Positions 28,679 to 36,661 of a stretch of 64,000 nucleotides of DNA are shown piece by piece. The translations under genes were made by a program, and so were the position numbers. Position 1 is the first letter of the stretch. The number at the start of each line of letters is the position of its first letter. A model generated the notes under the pieces. The model was not told the origin of the DNA. It made no database searches and worked only from the letters and a program-made list of their open reading frames with translations. The DNA lies in the NCBI RefSeq assembly GCF_900090235.1, contig NZ_LT607750.1:2988501-3052500 (forward strand), in the 5' to 3' direction. Source of the stretch: Micromonospora echinaurantiaca. Its GTDB lineage: Bacteria > Actinomycetota > Actinomycetes > Mycobacteriales > Micromonosporaceae.

Positions 28679-30622
28679 ATGAGAGAAGGGCACCGATCAT
28701 CCAGTCGCACCGGCGTGCGACGGCGCCGCCGACCGGCCCTCATCCTGCTTGCCGCGGCCAGCCTGCTCGCCGCCACGCTCACCACGCCGCCGCTCACGAG
28801 TGCCGCCGAGGCGAGCGACGGGCTGGACGGGACGGGCAGCGCCGTTCCGTTCGTCGATGAGCAGGTGCTCTACGAGCAGAGAACCTTCGGATACGCCTGC
28901 TTCCGGATACCGGCCGTCGTCCGCGCGATGAACGGCATGGTCCTGGCGTTCGCCGAAGGCCGGGTCGCCGACTGCGGCGACGACGGGGACATCGACCTTG
29001 TGCTGCGCCGGTCCTCCGACGGCGGACGCACCTGGGGCCCGCTCCAGGTGGTGGTCGAGGGCAACGGTCAGACCCGGGGGAACCCGGTGCCGATCGTCGA
29101 CCGGCGCACCGGCCGGGTTGTGGTGGTGGGGACCAGCAACGGCCCCGCCCCCTGCCCGAACGGCTGCGACCGCGACCCCTACCTGGTCACCAGCGACGAC
29201 AACGGCGCGACCTGGTCGCCGGTGCGCGAGCTGACGGAGGCCAAGCGGCCGGAGTGGAACTTCTGGTACGCCACCGGGCCGATGCACGGCATCCAACTCC
29301 AGCGCGGCCCGCACGCCGGCCGGCTCGTTGTCGGCGCCAGCTTCGAAAGCTACGACGGGGTCGGCGCGCACGTCTACGGCACCCACCTGCTCTACAGCGA
29401 TGACGGTGGACTGACCTGGCAGATCGGCGCCGAGACGTCCCGCGACGACGGGTCGGTGATCGCCCAGGAGGTCACCGTGGTCGAGCGGACCGACGGCCGG
29501 ATCTACGCGCTGGCCCGCGAACGTGGCACCGACCCGGGTCACCGGGCGTACGCCGTCAGCAGTGACGGCGGACGTAGCTTCGACGCCCCCTTCCGGACCA
29601 TCCCCCGTCTCGAGATGCCGGACGTGCAGGCCTCACTGCTGCGGTTCGGCGCGACCGACGCCGGCGACCGCCGGAACCGGATCCTGCTCTCGTCCCCCGC
29701 CCACCCGGTGGCGCGGGAGGTGATGACGGTCCGTTCCTCGTTCGACGATGGGCGCAGCTGGCAGACCTGGGACGAGGGCAAGGTCTTCCACTGGGGGCCG
29801 AGCGCGTACTCCGACCTGGTCCGGCTCGACGGCGACGAGGCGGCGCTGCTGTACGAGGCGGGGCGGACCAGCCCGTACGAGAGCATCCGGTACGCCCGCT
29901 TCAACGAGGCGTACCTGGCGACCCCGAACGGGACGCCACCGGGGATCCCGAGCCCGCCGGCGCCGGGCCCGACCACCCCTGACACCTCGCCCCACCACAA
30001 CCCGGCGTACGTCCGGGGCGGCGCGCAGCCGACGGCGGGCCGCTACGGCGACGGGCTGGCACTGGACGGGTTGGACGACCGGATCGAGGTGCCGTTCGAC
30101 CGCTCGGTCGACCTCGGAGGTGGTGATTTCACGTTCGCGACGTGGATCCGGTACGCCGAGACGAAGGGCTCGCACGCCATCATGTGGGCCTACCGCACCG
30201 GTAGCGGCACGACGCCCCAGGTCTGGTTGAGGGCCGAGCCGGCGAGCAACCGGATACGCGCACTGATCATGGTGGACCGATTCAACATCTCGGTCGCCTC
30301 CGCACAGGCGTACAACGACGGGAACTGGCACCACGTGGTGCTGCAACGCGTCGACGGCCGGCTGGTCCTGCAGGTCGACGGCGCCGAGGTGGCCGCCGCC
30401 GAGGTGCCGCCCGGCTCGGTCACCGCCGGAAAGGAGTTCGGTGTCACCGGCATCCACCTCGGGCAGCGGGTGGACGGGGCGGACCGCTTCCACGGGACGC
30501 TCGACGAGGTCCGCCTCTACCGTCGGGCCCTGTCCCCCACCGAGCTCGATCTGATCCGGGAGCGGAACCTGCCGATCGGCGGCGGGCTCGGCCTTCGGCT
30601 CCCGCTGGAGACCGTAGGCTGA
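28679..30622 (+). CDS. Secreted sialidase (GH33-type) with LamG-like domain, copy 3
   Basis: A 647-residue paralogue of copy 1 with the same order: basic signal peptide ([19 protein letters not shown]), FRIP (75-78), [14 protein letters not shown], Asp boxes [53 protein letters not shown] with catalytic Glu and Arg, [12 protein letters not shown] and AYSDLVRL. The Pro-rich linker (near 420) and LamG-like domain ([35 protein letters not shown]) closely match copy 1, so the two arose by duplication. It is exported and cleaves terminal sialic acid, probably with different glycan preference. GGAAGGGCG precedes the ATG. Confidence 0.9.
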   Translation: MREGHRSSSRTGVRRRRRPALILLAAASLLAATLTTPPLTSAAEASDGLDGTGSAVPFVDEQVLYEQRTFGYACFRIPAVVRAMNGMVLAFAEGRVADCGDDGDIDLVLRRSSDGGRTWGPLQVVVEGNGQTRGNPVPIVDRRTGRVVVVGTSNGPAPCPNGCDRDPYLVTSDDNGATWSPVRELTEAKRPEWNFWYATGPMHGIQLQRGPHAGRLVVGASFESYDGVGAHVYGTHLLYSDDGGLTWQIGAETSRDDGSVIAQEVTVVERTDGRIYALARERGTDPGHRAYAVSSDGGRSFDAPFRTIPRLEMPDVQASLLRFGATDAGDRRNRILLSSPAHPVAREVMTVRSSFDDGRSWQTWDEGKVFHWGPSAYSDLVRLDGDEAALLYEAGRTSPYESIRYARFNEAYLATPNGTPPGIPSPPAPGPTTPDTSPHHNPAYVRGGAQPTAGRYGDGLALDGLDDRIEVPFDRSVDLGGGDFTFATWIRYAETKGSHAIMWAYRTGSGTTPQVWLRAEPASNRIRALIMVDRFNISVASAQAYNDGNWHHVVLQRVDGRLVLQVDGAEVAAAEVPPGSVTAGKEFGVTGIHLGQRVDGADRFHGTLDEVRLYRRALSPTELDLIRERNLPIGGGLGLRLPLETVG

Positions 30623-30639
30623 CCGGCCGCCACCGATTC

Positions 30640-30677
30640 GCACGGTGGCGCCCACCAGCGCGTGGGCGCCATCGTGC
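30640..30677 (+). terminator. Hairpin after sialidase 3
   Basis: GCACGGTGGCGCCCAC (30640-30655) and GTGGGCGCCATCGTGC (30662-30677) pair over 16 bases with one mismatch. It lies 17 bases after the stop of sialidase 3 and 31 bases before the start of the esterase gene, so it may end or attenuate transcription into that gene. Confidence 0.7.
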
Positions 30678-30707
30678 GCCGACCACGAACCGATCAGGGA
30701 AGACGCT

Positions 30708-31700
30708 GTGCTCACCGACTGGCCACTGGACACGCTGCGCGACTACCGCCCTGCCCGGACCGAGCCCGACGACTTCGACGACTTCTGGGCCGCGACGACC
30801 GGCGAGGCCGCAGCCGCCGCCTGGCCGGCGCGGCTGGAGCCGTACGACGCGGGGCTGGCCACGGTGGAGGTGTACGACGTCACCTTCGCCGGTCACGCCG
30901 GACAGCCGGTACGCGGGTGGCTGCTGCTGCCCCGCCACCGGTCCGGGCCGCTGCCCTGCGTCGTCGAGTACATCGGCTACGGCAGCGGCCGGGGCCTGCC
31001 GCACGACTGGCTCTTCTGGAGCGCCGCCGGCTACGCCCACCTGGTCATGGACACCCGGGGCCAGGGCGCTGCCGGCTCGCTGACCGGGGACACGCCCGAC
31101 CCGGACCCGTCCGGGGCGCCGCAGGCCAACGGCTTCCTCACCCGCGGCGTCACCGACCCCGCCCGCTACTACTACCGGCGGGTCTTCAGCGACGCCGTCC
31201 GGGCGGTGGAGACCGCGCGGCTCATCCCGCAGGTCGACCCGACCCGGATCGTCGTCGCCGGGGGCAGCCAGGGCGGTGGGATCGCGCTGGCCGCGGCGGG
31301 GCTGCTCGACGGTTTGGCCGGGGTGCTCGCGGACGTGCCGTTCCTGTGCCACTTCCGCCGGGCGGTCGACGTCACCGACGCCGGGCCGTACGGCGAACTG
31401 GGGTCGTACCTGCAGACCCGCCGGGACGAGGTGGATCAGGTGTTCCACACCCTGGGGTACTTCGATGGGCTGAACTTCGCCGCCCGGATCACCGCGCCCG
31501 TGCTGGTGTCGGTGGCGCTGATGGACCGGATCTGCCCGCCGTCGACCGTCTTCGCGGCGTACCACCACTGCTCCAGCGCCGACAAGGACATCGTGGTGTG
31601 GCCGTACAACGGGCACGAGGGCGGGGCCGCCTTCCAGCGGGTGGAGCAGCTCCGCTGGCTCGGCAAGCGGGTGCCCGTCGGGGCAAGCGGCACCTCCTGA
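30708..31700 (+). CDS. Carbohydrate esterase family 7 (acetyl esterase)
   Basis: A 330-residue alpha/beta hydrolase with all three CE7 motifs: RGQG (117-120), G-x-S-Q-G (GGSQGG, Ser187) and the His-Glu near the end (YNGHEGG). CE7 enzymes (acetyl xylan esterase, cephalosporin C deacetylase) remove O-acetyl groups inside the cell from sugars and other small esters. In this location it could deacetylate O-acetylated sialic acids or glycan pieces after uptake; that is inference. GTG 30708 follows AGGGAAG. It is downstream of sialidase 3 in the same direction. Confidence 0.85.
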   Translation: MLTDWPLDTLRDYRPARTEPDDFDDFWAATTGEAAAAAWPARLEPYDAGLATVEVYDVTFAGHAGQPVRGWLLLPRHRSGPLPCVVEYIGYGSGRGLPHDWLFWSAAGYAHLVMDTRGQGAAGSLTGDTPDPDPSGAPQANGFLTRGVTDPARYYYRRVFSDAVRAVETARLIPQVDPTRIVVAGGSQGGGIALAAAGLLDGLAGVLADVPFLCHFRRAVDVTDAGPYGELGSYLQTRRDEVDQVFHTLGYFDGLNFAARITAPVLVSVALMDRICPPSTVFAAYHHCSSADKDIVVWPYNGHEGGAAFQRVEQLRWLGKRVPVGASGTS

Positions 31701-31703
31701 CAG

Positions 31704-32636
31704 TCAGAGCAGCCCGGCGTCGGCCAGGTACCGGCCGATGCGGGCTGTCTCCTCGCTGTTCAGTGGCACCTGGGGCAGCGCCGTCGTCGGGTGGTCGATG
31801 ATGCCCCGCAGGTGCAGTGCGGCCTTGAAGGCGCCGAGCGGTGAGGAGCTCATCCCCATCCGGTGGGCTCCGACGAACACGAGCTCGAACATCCGGTACA
31901 GCCGCTCCTGCTCCGTGCGCGCCGTCACCCAGTCGCCCTTGGTGGCGGCCTGGTGCAGCCGCACGTAGCCGTCCGGGTCGACGTTGCCGAGGCCGGGCAC
32001 GACCCCGTCGGCGCCCATCCACAGCGCCGAGTCGACGGTCAGCTCCGAACCGGTCAGCACGCTGAACCCGGTGAGGTCCGGCCGGTCACGCCGGCGCAGG
32101 ATCAGCGACCGCAGCCCGGCGTCGTCGCCGCTGGAGTCCTTGATGCCGGCCAGCACCCCGTCGGCGGCCAGTGTGAGCACCAGTTCCGCGCCGAGCTTCG
32201 TGTGCACCGACACCGGCAGGTCGTACGCGTACAGCGGCAGGCCGGTCCGGGCGGCGATCGTCCGGAAGTGCGTGTCGATCTCCACCGGGTGGGTGCGGGC
32301 GTAGAACGGCGCGGTCGCCACCAGTCCCGCCGCGCCGGCCTGCGCGGCCACCCGGGCGTGGTCGAGCACCCGCAGGGTGGTCATGTCGATGACCCCGGCG
32401 AGCACCGGCACCTGACCCGCGACGTGCCCGATCACGGTGTCCAGCACCACCCGCCGGTGTGCGTCGGGCAGGAAGGCCACCTCCGAGGAGGAGCCGAGCA
32501 CGAACAGCGCGTCCACCCCGCCCCGGAGCTGGTGGTCGACGAGACGGGTGAGCGATCGGGTGTCCACCTCGAAGTCGGGGGTCAGCGGGGTGCACACCGG
32601 GGGGATGACGCCGGTGAGTGCGGCGGCGTTGGTCAT
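31704..32636 (-). CDS. N-acetylneuraminate lyase/DHDPS-family aldolase
   Basis: A 310-residue class I aldolase of the DHDPS/NanA family. It has the Schiff-base Lys166 (GIKDSSGD), the catalytic Tyr region PLYAYDLP (136-140) and a substrate loop GSSSEVAF (49-56) where NanA has GSTGE and DHDPS has GTTGE. The altered loop means that the substrate need not be sialic acid; a keto-deoxy sugar acid is an alternative. Context (sialidases and sugar transporter) supports N-acetylneuraminate cleavage to ManNAc and pyruvate. The ATG overlaps the ABC ATPase stop (ATGA at 32633-32636), so it is the last gene of the transporter operon. Confidence 0.8.
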   Translation of the reverse strand: MTNAAALTGVIPPVCTPLTPDFEVDTRSLTRLVDHQLRGGVDALFVLGSSSEVAFLPDAHRRVVLDTVIGHVAGQVPVLAGVIDMTTLRVLDHARVAAQAGAAGLVATAPFYARTHPVEIDTHFRTIAARTGLPLYAYDLPVSVHTKLGAELVLTLAADGVLAGIKDSSGDDAGLRSLILRRRDRPDLTGFSVLTGSELTVDSALWMGADGVVPGLGNVDPDGYVRLHQAATKGDWVTARTEQERLYRMFELVFVGAHRMGMSSSPLGAFKAALHLRGIIDHPTTALPQVPLNSEETARIGRYLADAGLL

Positions 32637-33655
32637 GGACGCTCCTGTGCTTGGCTGATCAGTTCGGTGTCGGTGGCGCCGCCCGGTACGGGGTGGTGAC
32701 AGCGGAACAGGTGCCCGTCCGGCACACCCTGCACGGCGGGCAGGTCGCGGGCGCACATGTCGTCCGCCTTCCAACATCGGGTGCGGAACGGGCAGCCGGA
32801 CGGCGGCCGGGTCGCCGACGGCACCAGGCCGGACAGCGGGATCGGGTCGATCGGCGAGAGCAGGCCCGGGGTCGCGGAGAACAGCGCCCGGGTGTACGGG
32901 TGGCGAGCCTGCCGAGGTACGGACCCGGCTGGCGCCTGCTCCACGATCCGCCCGAGGTACATGGTGACCACCCGGTCGCTCATCCGCCGCACGGTCTGGA
33001 TGTCGTGCGAGACGAACACCATGGCGAGCCCGAGCTGGTCCTTGAGGTCCAGCAGCAGGTTGAGGATCTGGGCCCGTACCGAGACGTCCAGTGCGCTGGT
33101 CGGCTCGTCGGCCACCACCAGGTCGGGTTCGAGGGCCAGGGCCCGGGCGATGGCCACCCGCTGCCGCTGCCCACCGGAGAGCTGACCGGGCAGCAGATCG
33201 GCGGAGCTGGCCGGTAGCCCGACGAGGTCGAGCAGCTCGCGTACCCGCCGCTCCCGGTCGCCCGGTGTGCCTCGCCGGTGCACGTCCAACGGATCCCGCA
33301 GGATCTGCCGGACGGACAGGCGGCGGTTCAACGCGGTGGACGGATCCTGGAACACCATGCCGGTGGTGGCGCCGATCGTCCGTCGGCGCCGCGCCTCCGG
33401 CGTCGACCACACGTCCTCGCCACGGAAACGGACGGTCCCGGCGGTGGGGCGTTGGAGCGCGACCAGTACGCGCGCGAGTGTCGACTTGCCGCAGCCTGAC
33501 TCGCCCACGATCCCGACGGTTTCCCCCGCCCTGACGGTGAGGTCCGCGCCGGTCAACGCGTACACGCGGTCGCGGGCGAAGATGCCTCCGGAGCGGGCCC
33601 GGTGGACGACGTGCACGTCGGCGAGCTCCAGCAGAGGTGTTTCGGTCGGGTTCAC
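32633..33655 (-). CDS. Dpp/Opp-type ABC transporter ATPase (DppF-like)
   Basis: A 340-residue ATPase with Walker A GESGCGKST, Q-loop FQDPSTALN, signature LSGGQRQRVAIARAL, Walker B DLVVADEPTSALD and H-loop FVSHD, followed by the oligopeptide/dipeptide ABC C-terminal domain with cysteines (CPFRTRC ... FRCHH) that can hold an iron-sulfur cluster in DppF-like proteins. It drives uptake with the permease/ATPase fusion upstream. The GTG at 33653-33655 overlaps the upstream stop (GTGA), typical of coupled genes. Confidence 0.9.
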   Translation of the reverse strand: MNPTETPLLELADVHVVHRARSGGIFARDRVYALTGADLTVRAGETVGIVGESGCGKSTLARVLVALQRPTAGTVRFRGEDVWSTPEARRRRTIGATTGMVFQDPSTALNRRLSVRQILRDPLDVHRRGTPGDRERRVRELLDLVGLPASSADLLPGQLSGGQRQRVAIARALALEPDLVVADEPTSALDVSVRAQILNLLLDLKDQLGLAMVFVSHDIQTVRRMSDRVVTMYLGRIVEQAPAGSVPRQARHPYTRALFSATPGLLSPIDPIPLSGLVPSATRPPSGCPFRTRCWKADDMCARDLPAVQGVPDGHLFRCHHPVPGGATDTELISQAQERP

Positions 33656-35616
33656 CGGGCCTCCGTTCCCGCCGCGAGCGGCTGGGTGAGCGTGTTCGCC
33701 GGGTGGTGGCACGCCGTCGCGTGGTGGCGCTGGTCACCGGCGAGTTCGGGAGCGGCGGTGTGGCACACGTCGGTCGCCATGGGGCAGCGGTCGGCGAACC
33801 GGCAGCCGGCCGGGAAGTCGGCGGGGGCCGGCACGACGCCGCGGATCTGGGACAGTCTCGCCGCGCCGGCCTCCAGCGACAGCACTGAGCCGAGCAGGCC
33901 CCGGGCGTAGTGGTGGGCGGGTGCGCCGACCACTTCGGCGGTCACCCCCGTCTCGACGATCTGCCCGCCGTACATCACCACGACCCGATCGGTCACGTCG
34001 GCGACCAGCGCGAGGTCGTGCGAGACGAGGATCAGCGCGAAGCCGAGTTCCGCCCGTAGCCGCAGCAGCAACTGGATCACCTGTGCCTGCACGGTCACGT
34101 CCAGCGCGGTGGTCGGCTCGTCGGCGATGATGAGCTTCGGGTCCCGGGACAGGGCCATGGCGATGAGTACCCGCTGTCGCTGGCCGCCGGAGAGCTCGTG
34201 CGGGTAGGCGGACAGGGTCCGGTCCGGGTCGAGCCCGACCAGTGCCAGCAGCTCCCTCGCCGTACGCCGGCCGCCTCGCCGGATGAGCTGCTTGAGCTGG
34301 GCGCGGACGGTCATCGCCGGGTTGAGCGAGGAGAGCGCGTCCTGGTAGATCATGGCCAGGTCGTGGCCGAGCAGCCGCCGCCGCGCCGCGCGGGGCATGC
34401 GGAGCAGGTCGGCGCCGGCGAACCGGATGCTGCCGCGGATCCGGGCGTCGCGCGGTTGTAGGCCCATGACGGTCAGGGCAGTCAGCGACTTGCCGCAGCC
34501 GGACTCCCCGACGAGCCCCAGCACCTCTCCGGGCCGCACGTCGAAGGAGATCCCGTCGACGATGTCCACCCCGTCGTGCCGCCCGTCGAAGCCGATGGCG
34601 AGGTTCTCCACCTCGAGGATCGGGGGGCCGTCGGGCAGGGGACGGGCCCGTTCGGAGAGCCGGTGGGCGGCCTCGGCGAGGCCGGGTAGTTCGGTGACCT
34701 CGCCCGATCCGGGCCGGGCCTGCTCGATCGCGTCGACATCGCCGGAGCGGCGGGCGGGTGGGCGGCGCGCGGCCGGTGTCGCCCAGGCGTCGGAGATGCC
34801 CTCGGACAGGATGTTCAGCGCCAGCACCGTGACGAGGATCAGCAGGCCGGGGAAGACGGTGGCCCACCATCCGCCGAGCAGCACCAGGTTCTTGCCGTCG
34901 GCGATGACGCTGCCCCAGGACGGGTCGGGCGGGCGGACGCCCGCGCCGATGAACGACAGCGACGCCTCGAACACGATCGCGTCGGCGACCATGACGGTGC
35001 AGAACACCAGGATGGGTGCGGCGCAGTTGACCGCCACGTGCCGGACGAGGATGAACGGCGTACGCGCGCCGATGATCTTCTCGGCGGCGACGTAGTCCTC
35101 CCCGTACTGGGCGAGCACGTTCGCCCGGACGATGCGGGCGACGGGTGGAGTGTTCAGGAACCCGATCGCGGCCACCAGGACGCCGACTCCCCCACCGAAG
35201 ACCGCGACCAGCACGGCCGCCAGGGCGATGCCGGGAAAGGCCATGATCACGTCCAGGACGCGCATGACGCCCTCGTCGACCCACTTGCGCGAGGTGGCCG
35301 CGAGGGCCCCGATCAGCGCGCCGGCGAGCAGGGCCAGGCCGGTGGCGCCGAGCCCGATGACCAGCGACCACCGGGCGCCGTGCAGGAGTCGGCTGAAGAT
35401 GTCGCGGTTGGCGCTGTCCAGGCCCATCCAGTGGGTGGCGGATGGGGCGCCGCCGGCGGAGTGCTGGGTCAGCGGAGAGTGCGGCGCGATGATCGGGGCG
35501 AGCAGGGCGGCGAGGGCGACCACCACCAGGACGCCCAGCGCGACCCAGGACAGGGGCGGGAGCCGGCGGAATCCGATGCCCGGCCGGGCCAGCCGTTCAG
35601 TGAGTCGTCGCCGCAT
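33652..35616 (-). CDS. Fused ABC permease-ATPase (DppC-DppD)
   Basis: A 654-residue fusion. Residues 1-285 are a DppC-type permease (six helices; cytoplasmic EAA-loop region DYVAAEKIIGARTPFILVRHV). A Pro/Arg/Gly-rich linker (about 285-325) leads to a DppD-type ATPase with Walker A GESGCGKS, signature LSGGQRQRVLIAMAL, Walker B LIIADEPTTALD and the dipeptide C-terminal cysteines (CRFADRCPM, CHTAAP). Such fusions occur in some actinobacteria and keep the two subunits in 1:1 ratio. The ATG overlaps the permease stop by one base (TGATG). Confidence 0.9.
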   Translation of the reverse strand: MRRRLTERLARPGIGFRRLPPLSWVALGVLVVVALAALLAPIIAPHSPLTQHSAGGAPSATHWMGLDSANRDIFSRLLHGARWSLVIGLGATGLALLAGALIGALAATSRKWVDEGVMRVLDVIMAFPGIALAAVLVAVFGGGVGVLVAAIGFLNTPPVARIVRANVLAQYGEDYVAAEKIIGARTPFILVRHVAVNCAAPILVFCTVMVADAIVFEASLSFIGAGVRPPDPSWGSVIADGKNLVLLGGWWATVFPGLLILVTVLALNILSEGISDAWATPAARRPPARRSGDVDAIEQARPGSGEVTELPGLAEAAHRLSERARPLPDGPPILEVENLAIGFDGRHDGVDIVDGISFDVRPGEVLGLVGESGCGKSLTALTVMGLQPRDARIRGSIRFAGADLLRMPRAARRRLLGHDLAMIYQDALSSLNPAMTVRAQLKQLIRRGGRRTARELLALVGLDPDRTLSAYPHELSGGQRQRVLIAMALSRDPKLIIADEPTTALDVTVQAQVIQLLLRLRAELGFALILVSHDLALVADVTDRVVVMYGGQIVETGVTAEVVGAPAHHYARGLLGSVLSLEAGAARLSQIRGVVPAPADFPAGCRFADRCPMATDVCHTAAPELAGDQRHHATACHHPANTLTQPLAAGTEAR

Positions 35617-36575
35617 CAGCCAGCACTCCTCAGGCGTGGGTTGACCAGTAGGTAGAGGATGTCGACGACGAGGTTGACCACCACGAAGCCGGTGGCGATG
35701 GTCAGTACGGCGCCCTGCACCACGGCTGGGTCGCCGTTGGTCACTCCGTCGATCATTAGCTTGCCCATTCCGGGCAGCGAGAAGATCGTTTCGATGACCA
35801 CCGCACCGCCGAGGAGGTAGCCGACCCGCAGGCCGAGCACGGTGAGCGGGTTGATCAGCGCGTTGCGCAGCACGTTCCGGCCGACCACGACGACGGGTGG
35901 TAGGCCGTTGCCGATCGCCGTGCGGACGTAGTCCTTGTCGAGCTCTTCGACCATCGAGGTCCGGACGATGCGGGTGAGCTGGGCCGCGACCGGCAGTGAC
36001 AGGGCCAGCGCCGGAAGGGTGAGGGAGCGCAGCCAGCCGGTGAAGGAGTCGGCCGGGTTGATGTATCCGCCGGTGGGAAAGACGCCGGCGTCGACGGCGA
36101 GGTACTGGATCATCAGCAGGGCCAGCCAGAACGACGGCGCGGCGACGCCGGTCAGGGACAGCACGCGGATCAGCTGGTCCGGCCAGCGGTCCCGGAAGAG
36201 CGCCGCGGTGACGCCGAAGACCAGCGCGGTGACGACTCCGATCAGCAGGCCGAGGAAGGTCAGTTGAAGGGTCAGCGGCAGCGCGGTGAGCACCGAGTCG
36301 AGCACTGGCGCCTTGGTGAGGACGCTGGTGCCCATGTCGCCCTGTAGGAGGTCGCCCACGAACCGGAGGTAGCGGATCGGCAGCGGATCCAGCAGGCCGT
36401 TCTCCAGTTGGAACTGATGGATCTGTTCCGGGGTGGGGTTCGCGCCCTGGAAGTACGCGTACTCAGGCTTGTTCTGCGAGAACCGCATGATGATGAAGAC
36501 GAACAGGATCACGCCCAGCAGGAGCGGGATCAGGAGAAGCAGGCGACGGACCAGCATTCTGGCGATCACTGCCAC
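35616..36575 (-). CDS. Dpp-type ABC permease (DppB-like)
   Basis: A 319-residue permease with six hydrophobic helices. It has the N-terminal VFIIMRFS helix typical of DppB/OppB, the EAA-loop region DYVRTAIGNGLPPVVVVGRN, GGAVVIETIFSLPGMGKLM and a final ILYLLVNPRLR. The GTG at 36573-36575 is chosen because AGGAGT lies 8 bases before it; an internal ATG six codons later is possible. It forms the channel with the permease half of the downstream fusion. Confidence 0.9.
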   Translation of the reverse strand: MAVIARMLVRRLLLLIPLLLGVILFVFIIMRFSQNKPEYAYFQGANPTPEQIHQFQLENGLLDPLPIRYLRFVGDLLQGDMGTSVLTKAPVLDSVLTALPLTLQLTFLGLLIGVVTALVFGVTAALFRDRWPDQLIRVLSLTGVAAPSFWLALLMIQYLAVDAGVFPTGGYINPADSFTGWLRSLTLPALALSLPVAAQLTRIVRTSMVEELDKDYVRTAIGNGLPPVVVVGRNVLRNALINPLTVLGLRVGYLLGGAVVIETIFSLPGMGKLMIDGVTNGDPAVVQGAVLTIATGFVVVNLVVDILYLLVNPRLRSAG

Positions 36576-36616
36576 GGTGTGACTCCTCGGCGGGTGGGAC
36601 GGCCGGGCCGGAGGGC

Positions 36617-36653
36617 CTGCCGGGCGGGCGGTGACAGTCCGGCCGCCCGGCAG
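36617..36653 (-). promoter_or_regulatory. Intercistronic hairpin after the binding-protein gene
   Basis: CTGCCGGGCGG (36617-36627) and CCGCCCGGCAG (36643-36653) pair perfectly over 11 bases. It lies between the stop of the binding-protein gene and the start of the permease gene. Such hairpins often protect the upstream mRNA so that the binding protein is made in excess over the membrane subunits. Confidence 0.55.
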
Positions 36654-36661
36654 CCCTGCTG

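Noticed and set aside
33734..35371. 545-codon frame in the permease-ATPase fusion region
   Set aside because: Its product is almost only Arg, Gly, Ala and Pro. It is the shifted reading of the fusion gene.
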